The notes under the pieces: generated by a model | Told to the model about the DNA's origin: nothing | Seen by the model: only the letters and a program-made list of their open reading frames with translations | Databases searched by the model: none | Source: Cinclus cinclus | Lineage: Eukaryota; Chordata; Aves; Passeriformes; Cinclidae | DNA length: 64,000 nucleotides | Reading direction: 5' to 3' | Assembly: GCF_963662255.1 (NCBI RefSeq) | Contig: NC_085055.1 | Location: 15,300,704-15,364,703 of the forward strand | Made by a program: the position numbers and the translations under genes | Shown here: piece by piece, positions 37,401 through 49,870 of the stretch | Numbering within the stretch: position 1 is the stretch's first letter | How the letters are laid out: the number at the start of each line of letters is the position of its first letter

Positions 37401-39849
37401 CAAATTCTTACTGCTACATCCTACATGAAGAAGTTGCCTTCTTCAGTACTGAAATCTCCACTGCTTGTTGTTGGGATGGAGAAAACAAGGTGAGGGGAGG
37501 AAAAAAAAGATCTGTTGGTAGAACCTCCAGAGTCTGCTTTGTCAGAGCCAAAATAAAGCACTGATCTGGCCAACATGCCCTGGACTTCCTTTTGTGTACA
37601 TACCTAGCTTAAATTGCCCCAAGGATACAGACTAATTTAGTTGAGTGCTGACTTTTCCCAGACTTTCCCACAATTCCTTCTGTGTCTCTGTATGACTACA
37701 AAGTCTTCCATTATTTGCTGGGACAGAAATCAGTTGTTCTTTGTTGTTCCTATGAATGATTTACACACCTTCATTTTTAATTGTCACACTCATGTAAACA
37801 GGCCATCAAAAATAGTATCTAAGTGATTTAAGATACAAGTTTAGACTCTTGTTGTTCCTGTTAGATGGGGTTTTTTTCCAGCTGAATTAAAAGAACAGCA
37901 TTTAAAGGCAATTCCTTTTATAAAAGGCAAGTACTGAGAATCTAGAAAAATAGCAAGTATCTGAATATTATGAAATTTATTCAGATACTCCATTGTATCA
38001 ATGTGTTATGAATATGCATTGTTGAAAAGCATAGGCTTTCCTACACTGTGAAGAATCACAGACAAGTCATGTATTAAGATACACTGAGGTGCTGGATATT
38101 TTTTTGTTAAATGCTTCTAACAGCCACTTATAGTCTAGTACTCTATAATCTTTAAGGATAGAACGCCTGATATTCACTGTAAACAAATGGCAAAGAGAAT
38201 GTCTTTAAAAACTATAGAACCATCCATGGAATCTCAAGAAAATGACAGTTTTACAGATAGTTGCATTCACCTTTACTGGTTGTATTTCTATATAACATGA
38301 CACTCATGTAATTAGTAATTAGCAATAACAAGTGATTTTGTCTTGGTTTTTCTCTGAATAGAGCTTTAATTACTGATGAGCATGGTCTCTCCATCTAATT
38401 CTACCTATTAAGGCCCTACTTGCTTTCCAAACTGCTGCCGGATGCTATAATAAAGGTTTCAAATTTCTGTCTCTTATCACTCTTGGCTAATTCACATGAT
38501 TAGTGAATGTAGGTATTGTATTTTTATCAAATTTACTATGTCCTTACCAATTTAATTTTTCTCTGTACAAAACAGAACAGCTTGCTTGTGTTGATCAGCT
38601 CATCCATGTTCACATCACCTATTTCTTCCAGTTTCAAGGGGCAAACATTTTTTTTAGAAAGCAACAGACAACGATTTGATATGGAAAGAGGCTTCACTGA
38701 GTCACATAAAATCCTGCAGTGAGATTACAGTCATTTTATGTGAATCATCCTTGGTAATACTAGACAGTAGACAAGAAGGGCAATAAAAATTATGTTGGAA
38801 AAAAAGGAAGTTTCTCAAAGTAGTCAACATAAAATTTATTCAGCCATTTTACATTTTTAAATAATCAAAAAAAATCTTTTAAAAACACATGATTAAAGAT
38901 ACTTCTGGAACATAAGACTTTTGGAAAAAACAGTCTGTGAATATGATCTCAATTATTGTTTTGGGGTATTTTTCATAAAGCTTTAATAGGGAGTGTCCAA
39001 CTGTTTTGAAGAACAAACAAGATGAGAATAACACATATTTCTCATTATTAAAAATAGTAAGAAATCACTTGTGAATAATGCAAGTACTGGAAAAAGCCGG
39101 GGTAGGAAGCTGACGTAAGTCAGCAGAAGAGAAAATACTTGAAGTCCCACAAAAGCTGTTCAGCATTTGATAAAATAAAATGCCACGTAACAGGACAGAA
39201 GTAATCACACTGCACACTGCTTAAAACCCAGGTGTAGAGATGACTGCCTCACAGCTCCAAATAATCTTACAAGTGTAGAACTAATGTAACCAACAAATCC
39301 ATTTCAGGCTCACATGCTCAAGCCTAGCTGTCCAATATGCTGCTAAATGTGGGCTGCTCTTTGAGGCCAGCAATCTCAAAACATTTCTCCCAATTAGTTC
39401 AGTTGTGAAACTTGTTCCTTCATTTCTTCTGCTCCTGACAAATGGGAGGGGAGTTCTAAGGCATTGTCTTCCAACTCTTAACCTGGTATGTGTCACCAAG
39501 ACCCAGGAGCATTAAGAAAAGTTGTTCTGCAAATCACAGCTCTCTGCAGTCTGAACTAGTTCAGCCAGAACTGAGGTCAGTGTAAATGAGGGCCTGTTTA
39601 AAAAGCTTTCAGTCCTAGATCACTTACAAAATCACATAATTTCTCTTTGCACAAACTCCACAGCTCTTCCATTTGCAGAACTGAAACTGTTCTGATGGTT
39701 TGAATGAGTCAGGAAGATAAGTGGACACACTAACAGAAAGCTGTACCCCATTAAGTCCTTAGGAGTTTAACTGAAATTTTAGGAGCTGGTGAGCAATGGT
39801 AGTGCTTTGTTAGAGTGCTGAAGTACAAAAGACTCTATTAACAATAATA
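31423..39849. other. Non-coding stretch
   Basis: Mostly AT-rich, no recognisable exon. Between about 32.5 and 34.3 kb single CpGs are unusually frequent for AT-rich bird DNA, and there is a plus-strand frame of 99 codons (33104-33403) of unknown nature. A short 9-bp-arm hairpin lies at 36879-36901. Simple repeats include TAAA units at about 35971-35988. Confidence 0.6.
34116..34143. repeat. (TAA)n microsatellite
   Basis: About nine imperfect TAA units in intron-like DNA. Confidence 0.9.
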
Positions 39850-40015
39850 ATACACTTCTACAGCATGTTTTGTCCAACAATCTCAGAGGTCATTACAAAC
39901 ACTAATTGAGCCTAACTATAGCCTGTGATGAATTAACATTATTATGCTAATTTTATGGATGGAAAAAGACAGAGAAGTTAAGTGATTCACTCAGGAATAG
40001 AACCCAGCACCATGT
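39850..40015 (+). mobile_element. MIR-type ancient SINE
   Basis: The landmarks of amniote MIR elements appear in order: ACACTTCTACAGC, then ATTACAAACACTAATTGAGCC, ATTATTATGCTAATTTTATG, GGATGGAAAAAGACAGAGAAG, TTAAGTGATTCACTCAGG and AATAGAACCCAG. The middle part corresponds to the conserved 'ATTTTACAGATGAGGAAACTGAG...GGTTAAGTGACTTGCC' region, quoted from general knowledge of the family. The copy is clearly diverged and old. Confidence 0.72.
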
Positions 40016-41879
40016 GCACAAGGGGGTTATCCCGACCAAGAATTGTTGATAGACTAATCCAAATGAGATGTCAGATACAAACGTTACAAAGCACTCCCAA
40101 AACCATGACTTAATGGCTCTGAGGAAGTACTCACCAGCAAGGAAGTAGTGTTGCTGTGGATGTACAGAAGGTAAATTTCTTTCATTTCTTGGTTTACTTT
40201 GAAACTCTCACTGGACCTTTGCAAGATCATTCATAAGCACAAAGAATTTCTTACTGGTTATGTTGGTTTTCTCAGGTACATATCTAAAAGTAGGAGAATA
40301 TTTTAAATAATGGCCATGAGGCATGAAGCAGTCATCTGTGTTATTCACATCAATTATGACTTCAAAGAAGAGGGCAGCATGACTGTATCCAGTTTCTTTA
40401 AAACATCAGGCTGGATATAGAAAGGAAGACAAAACAGTTAAAATAATAAATTGTGTCTCCAAGTACCAGTTTCCTTCAATATTTTCAGCTCTTAGATAAA
40501 AAAAACAACAAAACAACAACAACAACCAAATGTTTAAAAGCTGTTTTGGCTTACTTTTCTTATTGAATGTCCTAGAAAACATTTAATCTAGCACTCATTA
40601 ATCTTAGTCTGTTTTAATGCAGCTCACAATGTGATGTCCAAGGAAGTTGCATCTTTGCCAAGCATCAGAGACTCTATTTCAGACAAAAATAATCCTTAGC
40701 CTTTCTTCCACCCTTTGTACCATTCACCATTTGCTACTTACATAACACTGATAGTTTGTTTCATGTACCTGCTTGGTTTACTACTCTTTAGACTGCCCTT
40801 TCAATAATTCCGCATGTCCATTATATTTGATACATTTTGAAACATTATCAGTTTCTAGAATATCACAATCTTTATGCAAATGTGTCTTGTTAATCCCCCA
40901 AAAATATTTTAATTAAGTCCTTAACCGACTTGTCGTTGCTAATAGCAGCAGAAAGCAAATATTCTCTTATGAATGTCCAACAGGGAATAACTAGTAATTA
41001 ATGAAAGGTATTTTCCTCTACAATATACTGCAGAAATTATTGGTGATTACCATTTTCTCTTTTCATTAATCTTCAAGGTTTCTTACTTGCTTATGTTGAA
41101 AATACCTTATATCTGCTGGGCAGTTCTGGCTCTATCAGTTTATATGAAAACTTTCCCTTCTTCCTCATTTCATAAAAATCAAATTAGTGTAAAATGGGAG
41201 CTGAACACTACAGACATGACCAAATCAACTGCAGCACAAGCTTAGTCTCCATTTCCAGCTAACCACAATCTTCCCTGCCAGCAGTATGATCAGTGGTGGG
41301 AGCTTTATCTTGGAGATTTCACACAGTGCCTTGAGAATTCAATAAATTAAGATCTTCTGAACGCTGCTGGTTCAAATATACCAGTCATGACATTACTTCC
41401 ATGCTGATTCTGGCAGAAGATGATGTTTGGAAAGAATAATTAAAATGTTGAGCAGTAGAAGAGCCCAAAACAGCCAGGCAGGACTAAAGGGGCTCAATAT
41501 CACACAACTGAAAAGGAAGAGTCAGGCACAGAACACTTCTGTTTTGGCCCTCTCCTTGTTCAGTATGAACTGAAAGTAAACCCTGAGCCCAGGACCTTTA
41601 GGTCTAGACGAATATTTTTGTTGCTTTTTTTACTTACGTAAGAAAGGTCTAAACAACCACAGATATAGCTTGCAGGTATTGCCACTTGCAGGATGTAATT
41701 GCAGCAGCACCTTAATACCTGAGCTGGTTTGGGTAGTGACAGAAAGGAAGATAAACAATTGCTCACTTCAGCCTAAGCCAATCACGCAAATTCCTGGGAT
41801 CCCAGACCAGGTGAAATCACAGTAAAATCCCTAATCTTGGTGATCTTCCAGGTTTCCACAAACACTTGACGCTGAAGCT
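40016..41879. other. Non-coding stretch
   Basis: AT-rich DNA with a (CAA)n tract at about 40499-40527. Nothing else is recognised. Confidence 0.6.
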
Positions 41880-42720
41880 GTGTCAGCCACTCTTCTCAAC
41901 ATGAGGTGTTTGTTCTTGATACAGGTAAAGGGTTAAATCCATTCCTTCAAGAACCAGCTGCATCACTTTTGTTTGTCCTGGTTCACTGCCTTGCTGTGCA
42001 AACACTTGTGATGGCACAAGGAAAAGGGGTGGGAACAAATACCTGTGCCTGGGGAAGTGGCATGACTGCCTCTTTTGGGAAGCAACTCCTGGAAGAACTG
42101 ACACCACTTTCGTTGTGCCTGCCACCCCTTAACACAGCTTTGTCATTCGTTTGAACTGGTGGGAGCCAGGCAGAGACCACACTGCTCCCAGTGCCAGGGC
42201 TGGCTGCTCCCTAGGGACAGGGAGATAGATGGCAGCAAGTAGAGCAGGTGGCTCACCAGACACCCTCCTCCTGGCCTGAAGTAAGGGAGCAGGGCAGGCT
42301 AGGGGTGGTAGCCAGGGTCAAAACAGGTCATCAAGCAAGTTCATGAGTGTGAGGCAGGTCCAAGGTCGGGCTGAGAAGTCAGTCTGCAGGGGAGGGTCAG
42401 TCACAGCCCTGTGACTGACAGGCAGGTCTGTGATGCCAGAGCAGAGCTGAGGTCAAGCCAGGAAATGGTCCAGCCTTGTGATCCCCAGTCAGGACAACAA
42501 TGACAGCAGAGAGCCAAGGTCTGGCTGGGAAGTCAGTCCATAGGTCTGAGGCCAGAACAGTTCACAATGCCCAGATCAACAGGACCTACATATATAGGCA
42601 CAGGTATGGCTGTGGTAGAAATAGGTATTGAATGTAAACAGAGCCTCTGGGCCCATGGGTAGGGCTGTGGGGGAGGTTTATTAGGCTTATTAGTGTCATC
42701 AGGGTCCTGACAGTTCTACT
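41880..42720. repeat. GC-richer block with imperfect internal repeats, unclassified
   Basis: This block of about 840 bp stands out from its AT-rich surroundings. From about 42300 to 42560 short related phrases recur at irregular spacing: AGGTCCAAGGTCGGGCTGAGAAGTCAGTC and, later, AGCCAAGGTCTGGCTGGGAAGTCAGTCC, with other GGTC...CAG variants between. This suggests a decayed minisatellite or an unrecognised mobile element. A TATA-like ACATATATAGG lies at about 42587-42597. No terminal repeats or target duplications were found by eye. Confidence 0.4.
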
Positions 42721-43094
42721 TGTTCCTCTTCCTTGTGTCCTGTTCCTCCCACCTTCCTCATTCTAGCTCAGTGCTTGTGAGGCTGCATGTAAAGTAAGAC
42801 CAGCTCAGGAGGAAACCAATCCTCTTTTGGTAAGGTTATTTCCCATGCTGCTGTGTGAACACAAGAACTGGTGATGTGGAGGTGGCTGGAACATGTGGCT
42901 CAGGGCTGAGAATCAATAGACAGTGGTAGATGTGGCAGTGTGGTCTCTGCCACTTGTGAAACTACATTCAGAGTCTGCTGGAATAGTACAGATATGAATT
43001 TTCAGATTGCAATTATCTCCTAATATAAGACCAAGTGTATTGCAAGTGTCACTGCTCAAAAACATCATTACAAAATTATTTTTTAAATTTATAT

Positions 43095-43165
43095 AGCTCT
43101 ACTAGGTGATCTATATGCAGCTGGACTAGATGGTCCCAGCTGAAATGTTCTATTCTATAGACACA
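43095..43165 (+). mobile_element. Short CR1 3' end remnant
   Basis: GCTGGACTAGATGGTCCCAG, then TGAAATGTTCTATTCTATAG, resembles the last 50-70 bases of CR1 (normally GGACTAGATGATC...TTCCAACC...ATTCTATGATTCTATG). It is too short to assign to a subfamily. Confidence 0.55.
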
Positions 43166-46139
43166 GCTGTGATATATTTGCCTACAAGTACTAAAAGACA
43201 GTCACTGTCTCTAAGAGCATAGTTTCTAGCATAGCTAGAAACATTAAAATAAAGGAGAACCAGTCACAAGGAAGAAGAAAGGGAAAATGAAACAATGTCC
43301 TTTTTTTTTTTTAATCAGAGCTTGTTTTTTCTTTCCACACTCTGTGTAATAACTCAGCAATGGAATGCAAATTAACATTCATGGTTTTTTTTAACAATAG
43401 CCTTTGTGTTCTGAACCACACTGACAAAATACAGTACAAAAAAAACATGATCACAAAATCTTTTTCCAGCAATATGCAAACCAGTTTTGTTGGAAACATC
43501 TAACTGTGATGGAATCTGTTTCGGAAAGTAATAGTGTAAGTCAAACTTCTCTTTACTCAGTGGAGAATGTATTTAATCGTTTTCTCAAGCTGAATTTCAA
43601 ATTGTTACATCACTGCAAATTCCATTAAATCAGTATGGTCCTGGGCTCTAGGTCTAGGCAGCCAGGCTGAGCAGATATAAGCAAGGGCATAACTTGATTT
43701 CCAGGATTTTTGTTATCAATGAAAAATGCACTGAAAAGCACAGTGTTTCACTGCTAGAGACCTGACCACTCACTGTGCTTGCAAATACAGAAAACAGAAT
43801 GTATCACCTAAACCTATTGCCTTTTGAGTTGAAGACACTGAGAAAGAATATTAATGATACTTGATGCCAGCTTTTAGAGTAGGAACTCTAAAAGGTAAAA
43901 ATACATGCAAAAGCATGCTTCCACCTGAAAAAACCTAAATTTTGAAAAACTTATCACATTACTGCAGTTACTGCTGGCAGATATCAGCTCCTGTGGAAAA
44001 TAATTTATCTGTTCTGCTATTAAACTGCTGTGTAATCTCTGTTTAGGCCAAATCACTGTTTTCAACCCACATGTGTAAAATATTCCAACCTATCTTTATA
44101 AGTGGGCAGAACCACATTGTCTGAGAGACCTTCCTGGGAAATGTTGAAAAGCTTTGGCAGGACTACAGAGCATCTGTCATGAAGGTGTCACAAATGAATG
44201 GTCCATTGGTATGTTGGCTGCGTTTGGCAGAGGTTCTGCAAGTATAGCAAACTTGAGAGTTTACCTGCTCCAACAGTGTCCCCCTCCAGGGGAGAGGCTG
44301 GGCACAGCCTGCTGTGGTCCAGGACGGCTCAAGGGGTCTCACTTAGGACCACTGCTTATAGGATTGCAGAAGAGTTGGCTTTAGTCATAGTAATTTTCCA
44401 TCCTGTCCACAGTTAGGGTCAGTGACTTTCTTTGAAAGTTTGATAGTAAAAATGTTGTTCCACTCAAGTTGTTATTCAGGCATGCAAAGTAATTTTCCAA
44501 GGCTATTCTTTGAAAAACAGGAGCTGACAGAGTTTCTGATAAGCTCAAGAGGAGCTTAGTCCAGGTGCTGCTCATCAAGGCTGAGTCTTAACGGGTGTTT
44601 TCTGAGATGATAGTGCAGCCTGAGGAGTGGGGGAGGATGCACTACCACAGAAGGCAACCTTGAAGATAGACTCCAAGGTGTTTCTGTCTACATTTTCTGA
44701 AATTATAATCACCAACAGCTGTCATCACTCTGAAATCTTCTGTATAAATTATCAGAAGATATCCTCTCCATAAACAGTGGTGAATATACAAATTAACAAG
44801 CAATACCAATCATAATCCACTGAAGGGAGAAGGATCAGCACAAGGACAATTGGTTTCTATGTCTTTTCTACAGAGCATGCCGTTCTCAGCCGTTTTTAGC
44901 CTGTGGTTACTCACAGTGGGTGAGCAGGTTGGCTGCTGCTGCTCTTTGAGGTTCTCTGCCACCATAAAATGGACCAGTGTCCATTTTACAAATGCAGAGG
45001 AAGAGCAGGAACAAAATAGTGTGTTTTGCATTATGCATTAAAACATAAAAACACAACAAAGCAAAAGTAGCTTAAGAGAGCTTTTTAGAGCTCTCATAAG
45101 GGATAAGGAGAAAGTCAGAAATTAGCTACATCCCTCATTAACTTTTGCCTACTTGACAAAGATTCTACTGGCATTACCTCTTACTTTTATGAGAAGGAGC
45201 TCTATTGGAGAAAAGGATTTGATGATTCTGGAATGTTTAGTATCTTGTTAAATACAACATGCTGAGCATATTTGTTTGAGAAGGTCTGTGGTTGCCTTAG
45301 CTTGTGATCTACAGTCATCTTACTATGATTAAACTGCATAAAATCTGGTATTATCTAAAGGTTTATCAACTGGGATTTAATTTAACTGCAAACTCTGCCT
45401 TTAAAAGATACCGAAATCACTATTGTCATAACAGACACCATAAATTTGCATTAGTGATTGAACTTAAGACCATCTGCTCCTGGGGCTGTAACCCCAAAGA
45501 AGCTATAGAAAGGAAAAACTGTGAACTGCTTGCTGATATCCAGGAACCTAGAACTTTTTGCCAGGACAACAAGTGCTTGTAAACAAGACACTCAGAAGAG
45601 AGACCCCATCGATCACTCAACTTGTGTTACCAAAATTCCGTAGAGATGACTGTTTCCACCACTATTCAGGTTTCAGTTTGTGGTTACTCTAAATCTGGTC
45701 CTGTATTTGCAATGCACTTTAAGTGATACTCAGAACAGGCCATGTTACTCCAGTCTTCACACAGCACGTTTTTCCTCCTGTCAGCTTGGACTTCCCCCAC
45801 CTCCTTGTAGCAGGGCTCTTCTAGTCTCTCCTCCTCTGATCCAACACTGGGAGTAACAGCATAAAATAAGAAAAGCAGCAAGATTTCAAATTGCTCGTAG
45901 TGAAAAAAAAATTATAATTAAAAGTTGTTTTATTTTCCAGTATATGTCTGGAATTTTTTTTAGGTTTATGTAGCTATGATATTATATAGCTTGTTTTCAT
46001 ATTTTTACACGGCAATTCAGTGATGTTGAAATGTGTGCATTTCTAGAAGACCTGTTCAGGAGTTGTGAACGTACAGATCAGACATCCTGTGTTTCTGACA
46101 TCCTGTGACGTGTTCTTCACTGAGCTCCTGGTTTACACG
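43166..46139. other. Non-coding stretch
   Basis: No gene recognised. There is a 9-bp perfect inverted repeat with a 3-base loop at about 43223-43243 (GTTTCTAGC/GCTAGAAAC). Open frames of up to 92 codons match nothing known. Confidence 0.6.
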
Positions 46140-46330
46140 AGCGCTTGAGCGAGGCGGCCCCGGGGCGGGCGGAAAGACCCGACCGATCAGCCCAGCCCAG
46201 CCCAGCCCAGCCCAGCCCGGCCCGGCCCGGCCCGGCCCGGCCCCGCGGTGCCTGCGCGGGGCGGCAGACTCCGGGCAGCTGCAGCGTCCGCGAAGGGCTC
46301 AGCTCTCACACAAGCCTCAGGCTGGTTCTG
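46140..46330. promoter_or_regulatory. Small CpG-rich island with pentanucleotide repeat
   Basis: About 190 bp of CpG-rich DNA in AT-rich surroundings. It contains a (CCCAG)n-(CCCGG)n pentamer array and is followed by unremarkable sequence. It could be a distal alternative first exon of ZBTB38 or of a non-coding transcript, but I see no convincing splice donor in either direction. The plus-strand frame of 195 codons at 46105-46692 owes part of its length to the repeat and is not called. Confidence 0.4.
46188..46243. repeat. (CCCAG)n then (CCCGG)n pentamer array
   Basis: About five or six CCCAG units pass directly into five CCCGG units. The two halves differ by one base per unit at the CpG position. 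Confidence 0.95.
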
Positions 46331-46969
46331 TTCGCCGGGTCATCACCTGCATATCATTCTCTCTGATGTACTGCGACGCAGGAAACTTTTTCCCCCATCA
46401 CACCGAAAATTCAGGGCTCATTCCTCATTATCAGCTGCCTTTAGTTAATAAGCTAAAACAAAGGCCAGGCTGGAAACAGCTTATCTGCTGCCTGACCACG
46501 GAAGAAATTGGCAAGTGGCTGGGCTCATACTTCCTCTTTTTTTTTTTTTGTACTTCAGTTACAAAGAGGGATCTCATTGGCTCAAACTCACTGCTAAATA
46601 AGCAGGCTTTTACTCCTTTTTCATCTGCTTGTTATATCTGCAAAAGTAAGACCATGTACACAAGGCCATCGCTTTTAAATTTAAATGTGTAATGAAATGT
46701 GTAATAGTACAGTAACGTAACAGGTACTGAAATTTTACCCTGAAGTACAATGTAACCTTTTTCCTCATCACGGCGCTATGGGGTAGGATTTGGGGATCCT
46801 ATTAGTAGGAAGTGTATTAGCATTTATTTAAAAATAATGTTTTACTTCACATATCTATATCAAAGCTAAAAGCAAACATTCCCTGTAAAGTTAAACATTA
46901 ACAGGCAAGATTTGGGGGTTGTTTTTTTTCCCCCTCTTCTCTCTGTCTGGAATTTTTTCCCATTGACAT

Positions 46970-47480
46970 GCTAAGATGGCTAGTGATAGGGGGAGGCTGC
47001 TGGTCCCCTTTTGGAGTTTCGCAGGGCAGGGGGGGAAGAGGGGGAGCACCTGGAGATCAGGGGCAGGTAGAGGAGAGCTTCGGGGCAGTTGCTCGCTCTC
47101 GCTCGTTTTGGCTCTCGGGGGAGGACGGCCGCTGGAAAACCTCTCCCTGCCATCCCAGCACCGGGAGCTGCCTTTGCTCGGCTGCGGGACCCCGCACCCC
47201 TGCTCGGACACTCTCCTGCCTCAGCCTGCCACCTCCGAGCATCCTGTTGGACCAGCGGGGCAGCCAGTGCCCCGAGGATCCGTGAGCAGAGCCTCTCCTC
47301 CACCCTTGCCATCCGGACACAGCCTCCAGCACCCCCGGGCCCCTCCAGCCCCGCGGGATCACCGCAATTCCCCCTGCCCACCGGGAGCTGCTGGCACTGC
47401 CTGCCAGCTGGGACGGGAACTGCACCGCGGGGGAAAGTGTCCACAGCCCAAGAGCTGCTACTGGGCTCCTGTTCTGTTTG
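46970..47480. promoter_or_regulatory. GC-rich, CpG-containing island
   Basis: GC-rich block with scattered CpGs (densest about 47085-47290). Overlapping frames of 105-181 codons are open on both strands, a composition effect. A candidate plus-strand donor, ATCC|GTGAGC, is at about 47280. It may be a promoter or non-coding exon; no known protein is encoded. Confidence 0.35.
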
Positions 47481-47520
47481 TTGCTAATTCCATAGCTGTT
47501 GTGTCGTTTGCCTTGTTATA

Positions 47521-47541
47521 GATACATACATACATACATAT
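47521..47541. repeat. (ATAC)n microsatellite
   Basis: Five ATAC/CATA units directly after the GC-rich island. Confidence 0.85.
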
Positions 47542-48719
47542 GTATTAGTAAAGGACCGTTATTCCTATCCCCGTATCTTTGCCTAAAAGTCCCCTTAATT
47601 CCAAAACTATACTAATTCAGGGGAGGGATTTGCTCCATTTCAAGGGGAGGCCTGCTCTTCCCTAGCACACACCTGTCTTTTCAAACCAGGACAGAAGCAA
47701 ATACCAGATTTGTTTTCCTTTAGTTTTACGATCATTTAAAAGCTGACAATTCATTTTCTGGTGTATGTACTTAAGAATGACCTCTTGGAGTTGACAATGC
47801 TGGAAAAAATTTCAATTAAAAATTACCCTAGTTTCTCAGATTTCTATGTCTAGGTAGCCTCTCTCAAAATAAATCCCTAAGGATTTAATTAGCTTTACCT
47901 TACTTCAAAAGGCAGCCTCTAGACTTTCCAGAGCATACAGTGAATGTAAGGAAGCAAGAAGAAAAAATATGTATGTCCTTTCCTCAAGTACAGCAATTTT
48001 AGTGGCACTACAGAACAATGTATCAGAATTTTTAGATCACGAACTCATTGTTTTAAATACATAAACAAAAAGAATTTGTGTTCCTATTTTTTGACATATT
48101 TCAGAATTCAACAGTAAAAGGGACAGATTAACCAAAAAAGGGTAGTTCAGTAAAATCGTAATAAAATTTCATTGTTATGAATGTAATGAGTAAAGAAAAA
48201 ATAGTGTATATATTTTCAGATATTAAAAACTATTCTGAAACTTGATTCTGCAAGTTGATTTTGCATTTGGAAAGACAGTTAAGTGGAACTTACTTTACTG
48301 CTCTTACTTCCCTATCTAACAATAGTTACCTTCAGATAGACTCCATCGTATTCTTTATAATCATAATTTTACTGCCAGTGAAAGTAGGTTTTCATTTATC
48401 TTAAAATAAATCCTGTTTTAGATTTCATTTGGCAAACCTGCAGAATTCTCACATGCCAAGTTGTACTATGTCTTCTGCTTGATCTTGTTTCATAGTCAGC
48501 TTCATAGTAGCAGGGTCATAATAACAATGATATGAAAATTGTTAAAGGAGTGAAGCAGTTCAACTTCCCTTAACTTCCATTCAGTGTCATAAAAACATTT
48601 TGTGCAGGAGTATCCAAGACTATCTATTTTACTTTTTTCTTTGTTTGCTGATGATCATAATTTCTTAGAAGGTAGAAAGTTAGTATTTTACATGTAAGAT
48701 CACTCACCTAACTCAGCAA
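47542..48719. other. Non-coding stretch
   Basis: AT-rich, nothing recognised. Confidence 0.6.
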
Positions 48720-49480
48720 ACTAAATAGCTGCTGTGTCATTAATGTTTGCCATGTGGTGAGTACTTGCACCAAGTCTTTGCCTCTTGAATAGCTTGGTTT
48801 GCACCTCTTTGTTTCACCGACCATAAACCACAGGGTTAAAACATAGTGCAAATAACAAAGTAAGAAGGGCTGTAAAATTGTGTTTCCATGGTGTCTTCCA
48901 ACAGCTGTTATCAGAAGTAGCAGAAGGTGCAAACTCAGTTTCAGTCTACGAATAAAGACAGTTTTTCTGGGGTTTTGTATTTCAGATATTTGAATGGCCA
49001 TCATGTTTTTCTTCTCTGCAGAAGAGGCAGTAGTCAATTACAATGACAATTGTATAAACTACAATTAAAACAATTCCAGCTGCTCTGACAAGTAGCTCCA
49101 GGCAGTGTTGGCCCCAAGGTTCTGTTTTGAGTATATCTTGAGGTATTTCTTTTCTGCCTTCTGTAAGTAATAGGCAAATAGCTTTAAGCTTTGTTATAAT
49201 CCAAGCACAAATGATGACTTGGTGTTTCACTGAGCATGCAGGTGGTAAATACTGCAGAGATCAGCAGATGCAGCAAGATACCAGTGAAGTGCCATCAAAG
49301 TAAGAGGTCTTCTGCCACTTGCTCCTTGTACTCCAAACATTGTCCATATTACAAATTGTGGAGTTCTCACATTAAGTACTTGTACTGTTTAAGAGATTGC
49401 ACCAAGGACACAGAGGAGGGAACAACAGAGCAGATGATGGCACAGGAGAAAGTACTGCACTTTTTTCTTCATTTAAAAGC
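48720..49480 (-). pseudogene. Decayed GPCR, resembling a class I olfactory receptor
   Basis: Stitching minus-strand frames by eye gives landmarks in the right order for an olfactory receptor. They are a TM2-like QYFLLC (about 49460); VLNVRTPQFVIWTMFGVQ before TM3, cf. the class I pattern FNxRxISFxxCLxQMFxxH; LTLMAL (49304-49287) followed by HWYLA where intact receptors have DRYVA; a hydrophobic TM4-like IICAWII; a TM5-like GIVLIVVYTIVIVIDY; and FNPVVYG (48840-48823), with NKEV after a TGA stop. The distance from LTLMAL to NPVVY is about 156 codons, against roughly 165-170 in intact receptors. Frameshifts and in-frame stops show it is dead. Parts of it are open as separate frames (48708-49037, 48982-49230). 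Other class A GPCRs remain possible. It lies next to the CR1 element at 49.9 kb. Confidence 0.45.
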
Positions 49481-49852
49481 ATTCTCAAACTATCTCTGGT
49501 ATTAGCAACCTAAGTGAAATTTCCCTCAGATGAATTACTAAACATGCTCATGATCTTTAAAGGCAGTTCCCAGGTCCTGTTAAAAAAAAACAAAAAACAA
49601 ACAAACCCCAAAGGTATCATAATTTGTACATTAGCTTGATGCTATTTCTTCCCACAACCATAAGCACGATTAGCAGATATTCACAGTAAGACATGCTTGC
49701 CTGCACACAAGTAGCTGATTTTACTGTAACTGTTCCATGTAATATATTGGTTTTCATGGCTGACACAATATCATACTAGAACCTCTAAAGCATGTCCTTA
49801 ACTTTCTTCTTTTGATGGCCATTTAGTGGACAGGTAGAGAGTAGAAGGAAAT

Positions 49853-49870
49853 TAAGAGAGTACTCTCTTA
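49853..49870. repeat. 18-bp perfect palindrome between short direct repeats
   Basis: TAAGAGAGTACTCTCTTA is its own reverse complement. Flanking it, TAGAGAGTAGAAGGAAATTAA (about 49835) and TAGAGAGTAAGGAAATTAA (about 49875) are near-identical direct repeats about 40 bp apart. Confidence 0.85.

Noticed and set aside
46105..46692. 195-codon plus-strand frame
   Set aside because: Runs through a pentamer repeat and then AT-rich DNA. No similarity, no donor or acceptor support.
48982..49230. Retroviral envelope transmembrane segment
   Set aside because: The hydrophobic stretch is better explained as TM5 of the GPCR-like pseudogene, since landmarks on both sides fit a receptor. No LTRs were seen nearby.
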